From: Bremia lactucae
Taxonomy: Eukaryota > Oomycota > Peronosporomycetes > Peronosporales > Peronosporaceae
Reading direction: 5' to 3'
Assembly (NCBI RefSeq): GCF_004359215.1
Contig: NC_090616.1
Span: 834,317 to 860,737, forward strand
DNA: 26,421 bases
Below are positions 8,691 to 17,963 of the stretch, one piece after another. Made by a program: the position numbers and the translations under genes. A model generated the notes under the pieces. It saw only the letters and a list, made by a program, of their open reading frames with translations, was not told the origin of the DNA and ran no database searches. Numbering within the stretch: the first letter of the stretch is position 1; each line of letters opens with the position of its first letter.

Positions 8691-9693
8691 GTGCCAATAA
8701 CTCGAGAAGCAAGTCCAAAGCGAATTTCATCTGTTGAGGCTCAACAATCTAGCAAAATTTTAACTAGTGCGCCGTCAATATTACCGGGCTTACCCAACAA
8801 AAAGCTGCTTATTAACCAAATTGACTTCAACCGCGTTAGCAATAAATTGATCAAACACGACAGCTTCGTCAACAGCTTCACTTCCATCGTAAACACTTTC
8901 AATCATCCTAACCGCGCTCTCGACCTTGGTACTGCTTCAATACGTGGCCACGTCGGGCACTCTGTGAGTCGATGTCCTTGCCTCTTGCAATAGAAGCACA
9001 ACTCGCGTTGAAAACACTCTTCTCGTGACACTACTAGCACATTGTCAATCTCCATTGGCTCGGGTTGGTGTCCTTAAGACGTTGGCGAATACTCCTTCCA
9101 GGTCGATAAAGTTGTTGCGCACGACTTGTACTCGCTAAGCAAAATGTGAGCGCTCAAAGTCGTATGCGACATTTATTGCCTGACTGAGAGTACTCAACTT
9201 TGGCGCGTATTTGATGCTTCAATCCTTGCGTGGAGTAGAGACAGAGTCGACGTCACTCATGTTACGCACTTAGATTTTGGCTGTCGAAAGCGATTCACAA
9301 AGTCTCTAAGATCCCGACACTGCGCTTGAGTGAGATTCCGAAGTCGGTCACGATGGTCGGATCTGAAGGTCTGCGGGAACAAATTCTTGCTCAATTTTAA
9401 AGAATAGTTCATCGACAGTGTAAATTCTGTTGCGTGACCATTTGAAAGAATAGTTCATCGACAGTGTTTATTCTGTTGCATAACCACTCTGCTGCTGTGC
9501 CAATGAGCATGCTTCCAATTGTCGGAATACTCGTGTTTGCCATCGTCGCGCTTTTCCTCTCGACGCGCTTCACTTCAAAATACTGTTGCACTTGTTCCTT
9601 GGACAAAGCGAACGACTCTTGCATTTGTCCACTGTAACAAGGCGCCTTAATCGCGTCAAGTCGAAGGTCCTTAAGCGTCGTGGCAACGGCCAT
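8691..9693 (-). pseudogene. gag of the minus-strand gypsy element, with zinc knuckle
   Basis: Begins at the ATG at 9693: MAVATTLKDLRLDAIKAPCY, QVQQYFEVKRVE and IGTAAEWLCNRINTVDEL, a gypsy capsid-like stretch. It continues with frame changes: FVPADLQIR, HRDRLRNLTQAQCRDLRDFV and FVNRFRQ. Bases 8957-8998 encode CFYCKRQGHRLTEC, a complete CX2CX4HX4C zinc knuckle. A 46-bp tandem duplication at 9399-9486 disrupts the frame. Gag would package element RNA; this copy is broken. Confidence 0.7.
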
Positions 9694-10285
9694 TTTTAAA
9701 TTATCTCTTCTTGTTGCGCTATTATTGCAAGCATTTTTGCATGAGCTCTGCGTAAGAAGCCACGTTCATGGCTTTTACGCCCCACATGATCGATCAGAGT
9801 CGGTAGCAGGTACGGGTAAAGTGAAGCCAGGAGGTCAGGGTCATAATTTCTTTTACACGCAAGCGGGCGAAATTAATTCGCTGCGACCGCTGTTTCATCG
9901 CATCGGAATGCGAATGAATGCGGCGCGTGAATTCCGCCTCGTATTGGTCGGGCGTTTCATTGGAACGCAACACGACCGAAATCGAGAATATACGCCCAAG
10001 CGATACTCCCTGAGCCCTCCACGATTTAAAGACGCCATAATAATTATGTGCGTCTACAGGAGCGCGCTCTAGGCCATTTAGATGGAGGGGTCATCTTTGA
10101 AATGCCACCCGTCACATAGCCACGTTCAAAACGACTAACTTGTGACACCGACTGAGCACGACACGTGTCGTCGGCGGAGCTTTAGGCTCAAAGTCCTCTA
10201 TGTCAGAACCATTGTGGATAATGGTCTGAGTATAAGGGGTTGTGGTTTTACCCAACGAAGAAGCCGCGGCGCCTTATGGGCAGCA
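9694..10285. other. Undefined region between gag and LTR2 copy a
   Basis: No intact gene. On the minus strand some stretches look coding (GVSLGVYSRFRSCCVP with an alternative frame at 9930-10010; FERGYVTGGISKMTPPSKWP near 10090-10130), but frames change and I recognise no family. The plus-strand frame 9680-10072 overlaps the gag start and looks like a chance reading. An inverted repeat (AGACCATT...AATGGTCT type) lies at about 10206-10230. Possibly more retroelement debris. Confidence 0.35.
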
Positions 10286-10614
10286 ATTTATATTTAATCG
10301 CATTAAATATAAATACCTATTTTTACCGAGCAAAAACGCCATCTCTAAAGATAAAACTAATTTGTACGACCATAACTTTCAAGATACCTCGCGTAACGGA
10401 TGACGCTAGCAGTCATCATGAATGACGCTTGGCGTCATCTCTCCTAATGTGAATGCACTCATGTGCATTACATACACAAGGGTTGGTCACAAGTGTGCAC
10501 CCCACCCGAGTGCTGGGTCTAATTACTATAATTTAGTAATTGACCATCCCGTTAAGTACACCAAGTGTACTTAACGGGGACTGTGTAACATTAGGGCAAC
10601 TTTAGCCCGCTACA
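10286..10614 (-). repeat. LTR of gypsy family LTR2, copy a (3' LTR, distal part lost)
   Basis: On the minus strand it starts TGTAGCGGGCTAAAG at 10614, matching TGTAACGGGCTAAAG at 25937. It aligns with copies b and c (AATTACT...AGTAATT, GGATGACGCTAGC, TATTTTTACC) down to about 10286, where similarity stops. It carries a perfect 14-bp hairpin at 10548-10578 and a 12-bp one (ATTTATATTTAA TCGCA TTAAATATAAAT). Immediately upstream on its strand, 10630-10615 reads TCTTAAGGGGGGTTGG, a polypurine tract, so it is a 3' LTR of the element to its right. Confidence 0.7.
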
Positions 10615-10630
10615 CCAACCCCCCTTAAGA
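10615..10630 (-). promoter_or_regulatory. Polypurine tract of the LTR2 element
   Basis: Minus strand AAGGGGGGTTGG directly abuts the TGTAGC start of the LTR. This is where plus-strand priming tracts sit in LTR retroelements. It sets the orientation of the element between 10614 and 17902. Confidence 0.5.
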
Positions 10631-10748
10631 ACGAATTTACATTTTAAAATTCGTCAAAGAGGAAGGAGGAACTGCGAGCTGCTTAACGCGCCGCTAGTTC
10701 TCTCAGTCACTCTAGCGACCTGTGTTTCTTACATACACAGCGCCAAAG

Positions 10749-11195
10749 ATGCCACCTACAAGAGGCCACGTTGGTGGGTCGTCTGCGAAGACGCTCACTC
10801 AACCTCGCTCTAAGCGCACGCGAAACGTGAACACGCCGGTAGGGTCCAATGACGTAGTTGAAACGCCGACAGCTACTGCTGCTGTAGCGTTAACAGGACA
10901 TAAGGATCCATCCCACTTTAACTGTGAGGATGTTGTGATGTCGCTAATTGTCGACTACAATGAGTCGACACCGTTGCCGTCAGCTCGTAGTAGTGATGCG
11001 GATAACGAGCTAATGAGGGAAGAAAATGGCGCGTTATTGCCCATCCCAACTTCTCTCATTGCTCAAAACATGGAGACAGCAACATTTACGAATGCTGTAT
11101 CGTCGTTTGCGCTGAATAGCGTAGCGACCATTAATGATGGACTAGTAGAAGCAGCGTTGTGGGATGAAACTAGGGGTACAGTACCGCCCATTTGA
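10749..11195 (+). pseudogene. Plus-strand reading frame antisense to the LTR2 element, part 1
   Basis: Starts MPPTRGHVGGSSAKTLTQPR (an in-frame ATG also lies at 10722) and runs to a stop at 11195; about 25 further in-frame-looking codons (ETSEEASAGTSFNRQPPSRA) follow in the next frame, so one base was lost or gained near 11188. N-terminus is Ser/Thr/Arg-rich; the middle (FNCEDVVMSLIVDYNEST) looks globular. I recognise no domain. It lies between integrase and 3' LTR but on the opposite strand. Alternatives: gag of an unrelated inserted element, or a captured gene. Confidence 0.5.
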
Positions 11196-11314
11196 GACTA
11201 GCGAAGAGGCCTCAGCTGGTACTTCTTTTAATAGGCAGCCACCAAGCCGGGCACATCAATAGGTAGGGTATCGATGGGTAACTAAGGGTCGAGACGCTTC
11301 ATGAAACCTTTTCA

Positions 11315-11797
11315 TTGGACGTAGGATCTGATACCTTTGCTTCACGGAGCGGTAAGCAAGCAACCTTTCAACAAGGAAGCGTTGATTCCCACCCGCATCC
11401 ATCAGTGCAGGCGGCGCCCGATAGGAGTGGCGATCTCGCCCACCTCCTCGTGGCTGCTTTACCTTCGTCCGTTCAGTCGCAGGCGATTGGCGCTGCCGAA
11501 CGACGTTTTGCAAATCTCGAGGGTCAGGTCTCGCGACTAATCTCGGATCTTTATGATGTCCAAGCGAAGGCTCGTCAGGGTTATGAACGCCTGAAGACTC
11601 GCTTGGACCTTCTGAAGAAGACAATGCTGAGGGACCCGCGTTACTCGCGTGATGTCCCTCGCTCTCCGAGTCCTCTTCGTGGTGGGAGGAGTCGATCGAT
11701 TAAAAGTTTTTCACCTTCACCGCCCCCTCACCCTGACGACGCTCGACTCACAGTCGGCGTCACCATCGGTCTCCTTAGACGGATGGGGGGTATGTGA
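11315..11797 (+). pseudogene. Plus-strand reading frame antisense to the LTR2 element, part 2 (coiled coil, SR-rich tail)
   Basis: Probably the continuation of the frame at 10749 after frameshifts. It encodes AIGAAERRFANLEGQVSRLI, then YDVQAKARQGYERLKTRLDL, a predicted coiled coil of about 45 residues with spaced hydrophobic positions. A basic Ser-Pro/Arg tail follows (RSPSPLRGGRSRSIKSFSPS). Such an architecture occurs in gag-like and RNA-binding proteins, but no zinc knuckle is seen. It stops 90 bases before the integrase C-terminus encoded on the other strand. Function unknown. Confidence 0.45.
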
Positions 11798-11889
11798 CTT
11801 CATTTCGGTCTACATACCGTTTCAGACGACCCACGTAAGATACGGGATGCGTCTTCATATACGGGAGATACGAGCATATAATTTAGGTC

Positions 11890-12222
11890 TCAAATCTCTT
11901 TTACCACCGTAAAGGGCCCAACGAAATGCGGCAACAATTTCGTAGTACCTCCAGGTTCAGCAGAAATTGCAGTTTTAGGTAGGATAGTAGTACTTAATAG
12001 AACTTTTTGACCCACACTAAAGCGTCTATTATTTTTGCGACCATTTCGGTCCGCATATTCTTTTTGCTTGTCCTGTGCGCTTGCCATCGCGTCACGGACT
12101 TTTCGTGTGATGGCTACTCGCTCATCCACGAAGTGTTAAGCCTCGCTCACGCTTTTAGCATCAAACTCGCCTTTGATACCGCCGAGAGATCGGGCATAGG
12201 ACGTAGTTTTTTTGACCGCTGC
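11890..12222 (-). pseudogene. Integrase C-terminal region of the LTR2 gypsy element
   Basis: Minus strand 12129-11890 reads ERVAITRKVRDAMASAQDKQ, YADRNGRKNNRRFSVGQKVL and LLPHFVGPFTVVKEI. This is the typical gypsy segment after the integrase core (QDK.KEYADR.GR, F.VG..VLL, L.P.F.GPF.V), which helps target and bind DNA. The frame breaks between 12129 and the core. The element ends its coding part here at about 11890. Confidence 0.75.
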
Positions 12223-12791
12223 TAAATTGGCAGGGTCACTAGGGCAAGTTTTTGTCGTGAGATGATACCCTTGCGTGTCATCGTCATATTGACGAAATTA
12301 TAACCCTCTTTAGCACCGAGCATAGTGAGGGGTCCTCCCCCACTAAGACTCGGGCTGCGCGCAAACAAGACTGGCGTCCGTGGATGGCGCAGTCCGTTAC
12401 TATAAAACGGTGCCTCACCCGTACTGGCGTGGACACTGTTTTTTATAGCGAACTCCACAAAAGGCAATTGTTTGCTCCAGTTTTTGGGAGTTGCTATCGT
12501 CTTTAAGACATCTGCCCGACCCGAATGGCACGTCGGTTTGGCCATTTGTCTGGGGGTGATCTGCGGTCGACATGTGGAGCTACCTAGCAGCTCAAACACA
12601 TGTCGCCAGAAACCAGACGTAAAATGTGGATCCCGGAAAGATACTATGGACTCGAGCATCTCATGTAGTCGGTATACATGATCCAGGAACAAGAGAGCTG
12701 CCTCCTTGCCTGAGATCGAGAGGCACCGGTCTTGGCATTGGCAGACTTCGAGGGTTGACACCAGGATAATTTGTCTAGTGGTAAAGCACAA
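12223..12791 (-). pseudogene. Integrase catalytic core of the LTR2 gypsy element (damaged)
   Basis: Minus strand reads DRCLSISGKEAALLFLDHVY, ESIVSFRDPHFTSGFWRHVF, LLGSS, then a shifted TPRQMAKPT, then LPFVEFAIKNSVHASTGEAP. Gypsy integrases have SDRDP..TS.FW, where the first Asp is the second catalytic acid; here the residue is Phe (SFRDP). The STA.HPQTDGQTER stretch with the catalytic Glu is scrambled by frameshifts. The zinc-binding domain and most of RNase H upstream are missing: the frame passes almost directly from RT connection to the core. Dead. Confidence 0.8.
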
Positions 12792-12842
12792 TTTCAGCCG
12801 TCAACGTTGGCAGCCATGAATGCATACCACGTGACGAGCTCA

Positions 12843-13960
12843 TTAGCCTCTGAAATAAAAGATAGCTACAGTCAGAACGAGCACTGTCGCCTGTTGTTGG
12901 ATCACTTTGGTGGACGAAACAAGAGATTGCTTCACTGGTGTGAACGCATCATATTGTTCTTTTAACCAAACCCCTTCTGCGTCCTTTTTTAAGGAGGTAA
13001 GATAATGTTTTGTTTGCTCAGCATAATTCTTGATATACTTATGCAAGTAATCAGCGAGCCCTAGGAATTGGCGCAGATCCTTCACATGCCGTGGGATGGC
13101 CTTTACTGATTTTACCTTGTCTGAGTCTGCTCGTACACCATCATGTGTACCAACGGTGCAGCCCAGTACAGATATCTCAGGGACCCATTGACGCACTTTT
13201 GCTAGCTGACGTATAGTTGGGCTTCTTTTAAAGTTTGCAACACAGCGTCTAAATGACGCTTGTGCGACTCTCTTGCGCTCAGCCCGTCCTCGGCCCTAAT
13301 ATGCACGAATACATCGTCAAAGTAATGGGGCGCGTGTGCACGGTGCTGACGCATCACGTGAGCCACTCGGTTGAATGTCGCTGGTGCGTTTTTCAAACCT
13401 GGGGCATCACAAGCCACTCCCAGAGCATACCGCTTAGGATGCTTACAGCAGTTTTGGCTACATCGGACTTTCTCATGAGTAACTGATAGTAGCCATCCTT
13501 ACAATCCAACGCGAAAAAGATAGTTGACTTTCCCATGGAGTTCAACAATACGTCTTTTCGTGGGATTGGCGTTTGCGCCGGTATGGTCGCCGTGTTCAGC
13601 TTATTATAAGCTTGAACCACGCGTCATCCACCTGTGGCTTTACGCACACAAAAGGTCGGGCTGCAGTGAGGCGATTTGCTCTCACGCACATGTCCCGCCT
13701 TAGCTCGCTTGTCGAAGAACTCATCGATATATTCGACTTGTTCTTTCGGCAACGGTCATTGCCTGGTCACACAATACTTGGTGCCAGGTTTACATCCAAT
13801 TTCGTGCCCGAGGCCCCTATCTGATTGTAGGCGGCTCGGCACTTCTTCTGAAAATACATCGCGATAATTCCACAGAACCTCAAAGAGCTGACTGTCTCTC
13901 AAGGCATCCCAGCCTTGAGCAGCAAATCGTTTCTTCATGTCCGTTTCTAGGACGCTCTCG
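12843..13960 (-). pseudogene. Reverse transcriptase, second (downstream) copy in the LTR2 element
   Basis: Minus strand from 13938: WDALRDSQLFEVLWNYRDVF, HEIGCKPGTKYCVTRQ, then AYNKLNTATIPAQTPIPRKD, STIFFALDCKDGYYQLLMRK, SGMLWEWLVMPQ, GLKNAPATFNRVAHVMRQHR, HYFDDVFVHI (catalytic YxDD retained as YFDD), VKDLRQFLGLADYLHKYIKN, ending at 12843. At least three frame changes separate these segments. It is a tandem repeat of 14770-15910. The join to integrase near 12800 lacks RNase H. Confidence 0.8.
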
Positions 13961-14409
13961 TCAATTGTGGACGACGAGCAACAGTTCTCTTCTGGAACTG
14001 GTGTGACTATTTTGTGGATATTTTCTTCCTTTAATTCGGCAAGGAACAGATCTTACGACATCTCCGGGAGATCTACTATCTCCTCGGTAGATTTAAAGAC
14101 TTGCGAAGCACCTCAACTCAGGATGTCTCCGCAATTACGTCTTTGACGGCCTCGAACACCTCGATGGAAGGCCCATCCTCTTTAATAGGAACTGATCCAA
14201 AGGTCACTTGCTTTGACGTGCCTTTAATCGTCTGAATCTGTCGGGTACTCGTTATTCGAGTTACCACGACCTTTGACTGGGAAGCAGGTTCCGTTGCTCT
14301 ACTAGCTAACGCACACCTTCCAACCGCACCAGGATCTAGGCATTGTGCCTGTTCATGCGACGCTTGAATAATGGCATTATTTTATTTATTTATTTTAAAT
14401 ATATAATAG
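13961..14409 (-). pseudogene. Protease-RT linker, second copy, with AT-rich insertion
   Basis: Aligns with 15908-16310 (TCTCCGGGAGATCTACTATC, GACGGCCTCGAACACCT and similar shared strings). Fragments on the minus strand are hydrophilic linker-like text; no domain. At about 14367-14440 it has roughly 70 bases of nearly pure A/T that the first copy lacks. Confidence 0.55.
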
Positions 14410-14769
14410 TTATAAATTAATTGTTTGATAAATATATTTTCCTGTCAGCTCGCCGTCTACTGCCACAGGCTCTCGGCTCTGTGCAGGACTATGGGACACA
14501 TGACTACTTGTCATTGCCCTTTTCACTACCCCAGTCTCCACGAGCTGGGTAGGAATTGGTGACGTTTGACATCCCGTCAATGCACCCTGAACTGTGTTCG
14601 ACACGACATCAGTTGCATACGCCTCTCGCAGGAGCACATCCTTTCCGGTGTCCTGCGTAGAGTTCGCAACTGTGCGTGTACGCCAGTCTATCCATGGTTG
14701 GTACTTTGCCAACCATGGCATGCCTAGGATGAGGTCATACGGACTCTCCATTCCTAGCACTGTGAACTT
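14410..14769 (-). pseudogene. Protease C-terminal part, second copy
   Basis: Minus strand: KFTVLGMESPYDLILGMPWL, then AKYQPWIDWRTRTVANSTQD. This is the gypsy protease C-terminal signature (YDLILGMPWL..Y.P.IDW). The N-terminal half with the active Asp is missing because the copy begins at the junction near 14765, where the frame of the first copy's RNase H (FRFVCDASN) runs into it. The rest is Ser/Pro-rich linker. Confidence 0.75.
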
Positions 14770-15910
14770 CAAAATTACTTGCATCGCAGACGAAGCGAAA
14801 GGGCTTATCCGCGTCTGGCAATGCCAAGACCGGTGCCTCCACAAGAGACTGCTTCACTGATGTGAACGCATCTTCTAATTATTTTAACAAAACCCATTCT
14901 GTGTCCTTTTTAAGGAGATCAGATAATAGTTAAGTTTGCTCAGCGTAATTCTTGCTATACTTATGCAAGTAATTAGCGAGCCCTAGGAATTGGCGCAAAT
15001 CCTTCACATGCCGTGGGATTGGCCATTCCTTCACTGATTTTACCTCGTCTGGGTCTGCTCGTACACCATGTGTACCAACGGTGCAGCCCAGTACAGGTAT
15101 CTCAGGGACCGCTATGACGCACTTTTGCAAGTTGACGTACAATTGGGCGTCCTTTAAAGTCTGCAACATAGCGTCTAAATGACGCTTGTGCGACTCTATT
15201 GCGCTCAGCCCGTCCTCGGCCCTAATATGAACGAATACATCGTCAGAGTAATGGGGCGCGTATGCACGGTGCTGACGCATCACGTGAGCCACTCGGCTGA
15301 ATGTCGCTGGTGCGTTTTTCAAACCTGGGGCATCACAAGCCATATCCATAGCATACCGCTTAGGGGGCTTACAGCAGTTTTGGCTACATCGGTCTCTCAT
15401 GAGTACCTAATAGTAGCCATCCTTACAATCCAACGCGAGAAAGATAGTTGACTTTCCTATGGAGCTCAACAATGCGTCTTTTCGTGGGGTTGTCGTTTGC
15501 GCCGGTATGGTCGCCGTGTTCAGCTTATTGTAAGCATGAACCACGCGCCATCCACCTGTGGCTTTACGCACACAAAAAAGGCCGGGCTACACTGAGGCGA
15601 TTTGCTCTCACGCACATGTCCCGCCTCGGCTCGCTTGTCGAAGAACTCATCGATATAATCGACTTGGTTTTTTCGGCAACAGCCATTGCCTGGTCACAAA
15701 ATACTAGGTGCCAGGTTTCAATTCAATTTCGTGCCCGATGCTCCTATCTGATTGTAGGCGGCTCGGTACTTCTTCTAAAAACACATCGCGATGTTTCCAC
15801 AGAACCTCAAAGAACGGACTGTCTCTCAAGACATTCCAGCCTTGAGCAGCGAGCCGTTTCTTCATGTCTGTTTCTTGGACGCTCTCGTCCATTGGGACGA
15901 CGAGCAACAG
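14770..15910 (-). pseudogene. Reverse transcriptase plus start of RNase H, first (upstream) copy in the LTR2 element
   Basis: Minus strand from 15907: WNVLRDSPFFEVLWKHRDVF, HEIELKPGT, then with frame changes to 15400: YAMDMACDAPGLKNAPATFS, HYSDDVFVHI, LYVNLQKCVIAVPEIPVLGC, VKDLRQFLGLANYLHKYSKN. RNase H starts VEAPVLALPDADKPFRFVCD and is cut at ASN near 14770. The RT catalytic motif is YSDD rather than the YFDD of the second copy, a change at the X position. Broken by shifts and stops. Confidence 0.8.
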
Positions 15911-16319
15911 TCCACCAAGTTGTCTTTTGGAACTGGTGTGACTATTTCGTGGATGTTTTCTTCCTTTAGTTCGGCAAGGAATAGATCTTACGACTTCTCC
16001 GGGAGATTTACTATTTTCTCGGCAGATTTAAAGACTTGCGGAGTACCTCGACTGAGGATGTCTCCGCAATTTTGTCTTTGACGGCCTCGAACACCTGGTT
16101 GGAAGGCCCGTCCTCTTTAATCGGAATTGATTCATAGGTCTTTTGTTTAGACGTGCTTTTGATCGTCTTAATCTGTCGGGTACTCGTTCTTCGAGTCACC
16201 ACGACTTGACTGGGAAGTGGGTGCCGTTGCTCTCCTGGCTAACGCGCCCCTTCCAACCGCACCAGGCTTTAGGCACTGTGCTGGTTCATGCGACGCATGA
16301 CTCCCTGTCAGCTCGCTGT
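15911..16319 (-). pseudogene. Protease-RT linker, first copy
   Basis: Minus strand 16202-16011 is open (VTRRTSTRQIKTIKSTSKQK, then VFEAVKDKIAETSSVEVLRK) with hydrophilic composition and no recognisable domain. It joins protease (16320-16921) to RT (below 15910) and is repeated at 13961-14409. Confidence 0.55.
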
Positions 16320-16921
16320 CTACTGCCACATGCTCTCGGGTCTGTGCAGGACTTTGGGACGCATGACTACTGTCATTGTCCTTTTCACTACCTCAGTCTT
16401 CACGAGCTGGGTAGGAATTGGTGACGTTTGACATCCCGTCAACCCACCCTCAACTGTGTTCGACACGACGTCAGTTGCATACGCCTCTCTCAGGAGCACA
16501 TCCTTTCCGGTCTCCTGCGTGGATTTCGCACCTATGCGTGTACGCCAGTCTATCCATGGTTGGTACTTTGCCAACCATGGCATGCCTATGATGAGGTCAT
16601 ACGGACTCTCCATACCTAGCGCTGGGACTTCTCTTTACAAGAGCATTCATTAGAGCTGAAGGCGAGTTCTACCTGAACTCCCTCAGACTTAACGGGCGCG
16701 CCGTTCGCTAAACGAACGGTCGCCTCTTCTCGCTTGCCATCCTGGCAAAGCGACTCAAACATCGCCGGTCTCTTTCTACGAGCCGCAAATTTCACAAAAT
16801 TTCGTGATGCACCCAAATCCACTAGGAGGGTCATCGCCTGGTCATAGCCTCTTTCTTGAGCGCTATAGACCAGCAGGGTTGGGGTCCGAAATTTCGAGAC
16901 CTCAGGGACTATGCTACCCAT
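16320..16921 (-). pseudogene. Aspartic protease, first copy, LTR2 gypsy element
   Basis: Two minus-strand frames. 16921-16616 contains MTLLVDLGASRNFVKFAARR, the gypsy protease active site (usual D-S/T-G, here D-L-G-A-S), then ATVRLANGAPVKSEGVQVEL. After a frame change, 16613-16320 continues MESPYDLIIGMPWLAKYQPW. Ser/Thr to Leu next to the catalytic Asp would be expected to impair it. It processes gag-pol in intact relatives. Confidence 0.8.
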
Positions 16922-16973
16922 TTGTTCGACAACTCAGAACTTAGGATAGCTTCAGAGTCCGCGTCAGTCCCCC

Positions 16974-17342
16974 CTACTGCGCTCCTGCATTTCCCGACCC
17001 CTCAGTGGTCGAGGCAGAACTCATGCGTCTCGCACGCTGGTTCTTGCCATCGCCCTTTGGGAAGGGAGTCCTCTTGTTGGGCATGTTTGCCCCAGCAGGG
17101 ACCCTGGCATAGCAGCGAGCCATCATATGGCCGCGCTTGCCGCATTTAAAACAGACCACGTCTGCATTGCCCAACTCCATAGGAGTGGCATCTGTCCTCT
17201 CGGCCGACGGCTTATACCAAGCTGTCGCCGAGGCACTGTTATAGGATTGCTCCTCAACTAAGGCAATTTGGATTGCCTCTTCCATCGTCGACGACCCTTT
17301 TTTTGAAAGAGCCTGTCGCGATGGGCCATGCCGTTCGTACAA
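16974..17342 (-). pseudogene. gag C-terminus with zinc knuckle, LTR2 gypsy element
   Basis: Minus strand reads STMEEAIQIALVEEQSYNSA, ATPMELGNADVVCFKCGKRG, then HMMARCYARVP. CFKCGKRGHMMARC is a full CX2CX4HX4C knuckle (about 17106-17147), the nucleic-acid-binding end of gag. A basic Pro/Lys/Arg tail follows. The capsid part is absent: upstream of 17342 only about 120 bases of decayed gag-like text (YILLGTSCHLVLRTPESLEL) remain before the leader, so gag is 5'-truncated. Confidence 0.8.
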
Positions 17343-17539
17343 GCTATCAAAGCTTAAGGAATCCTAGTTCAAGGGATTCAGGGGTTCGTAGAACCAAGTG
17401 GCAACTAGTGCCCAAGAGGATATACCTCAGAAAGGCTTCTATCTCTTACAGATCAATACGCAAGCCTTAGGAAGGCACTTAATCATAAGGGGATCTGAAC
17501 TTTATTTAATTATTTAAATCTAAAAAAACTTAACCCTAG
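17343..17539 (-). other. Decayed gag/leader of the LTR2 element
   Basis: Traces of gag-like text on the minus strand up to about 17450, then AT-rich sequence with no gene (TTAATTATTTAAATC and a run of A). The LTR end and primer-binding site cannot be fixed here. Confidence 0.4.
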
Positions 17540-17902
17540 CTCATTAAAATAATAGATTTTGGCTGCCAGATTTATATCTGGCGGCGCACTTACCAAGTAG
17601 GAAGTAGTTTTTAGACTGATTTATATTTCATCGCATTAACATAAATACCTATTTTTACCGATCAAAAATGTCATCTCTGTTGATAAAACTAATATGTATT
17701 GCGAGCGTAACTTTCTAGTTAACTTGCGTAACGCCGTCATCCTTCCTAATGTGAATGCACCTATTTGCATCACATACACAAGGGTTTTTCAAAAATGTGA
17801 ATTACACCCGAATGGTGGTCTAATTACTTAATTTAAGTAATTGACCATCCCTGAAGTACACCGAGTATACTTAACGGGGACAGTGAAACACTAGGGCAAC
17901 TT
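17540..17902 (-). repeat. LTR of gypsy family LTR2, copy b (5' LTR, first bases missing)
   Basis: Minus-strand orientation, matching 25937-26300 over most of its length. It ends at AGGGCAACTT (17902), lacking the roughly 13 terminal bases (the TGTAACGGGCTAA part) that copies a and c have. Its other edge is uncertain; beyond CTTGGTAAGTGCGC it diverges from copy c and forms the hairpin GCCAGATATAAATCTGGC. It would be the 5' LTR of the element running left to 10614. Confidence 0.7.
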
Positions 17903-17963
17903 GCCGATGTGGTTGGCGTCAACTCAATCCTCCACCTCAAGAAAAGCAGCCTCGATTGTAGCC

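Noticed and set aside
9680..10072. 130-codon plus-strand frame
   Set aside because: It overlaps the minus-strand gag start, has no motif, and the minus strand there looks more protein-like.
10722..11797. LTR2 copy a as the 5' LTR of a plus-strand element with this gag
   Set aside because: The LTR reads TGTA... on the minus strand, and a polypurine tract rather than a primer-binding site lies between it and the frame, so the orientation is wrong for that.
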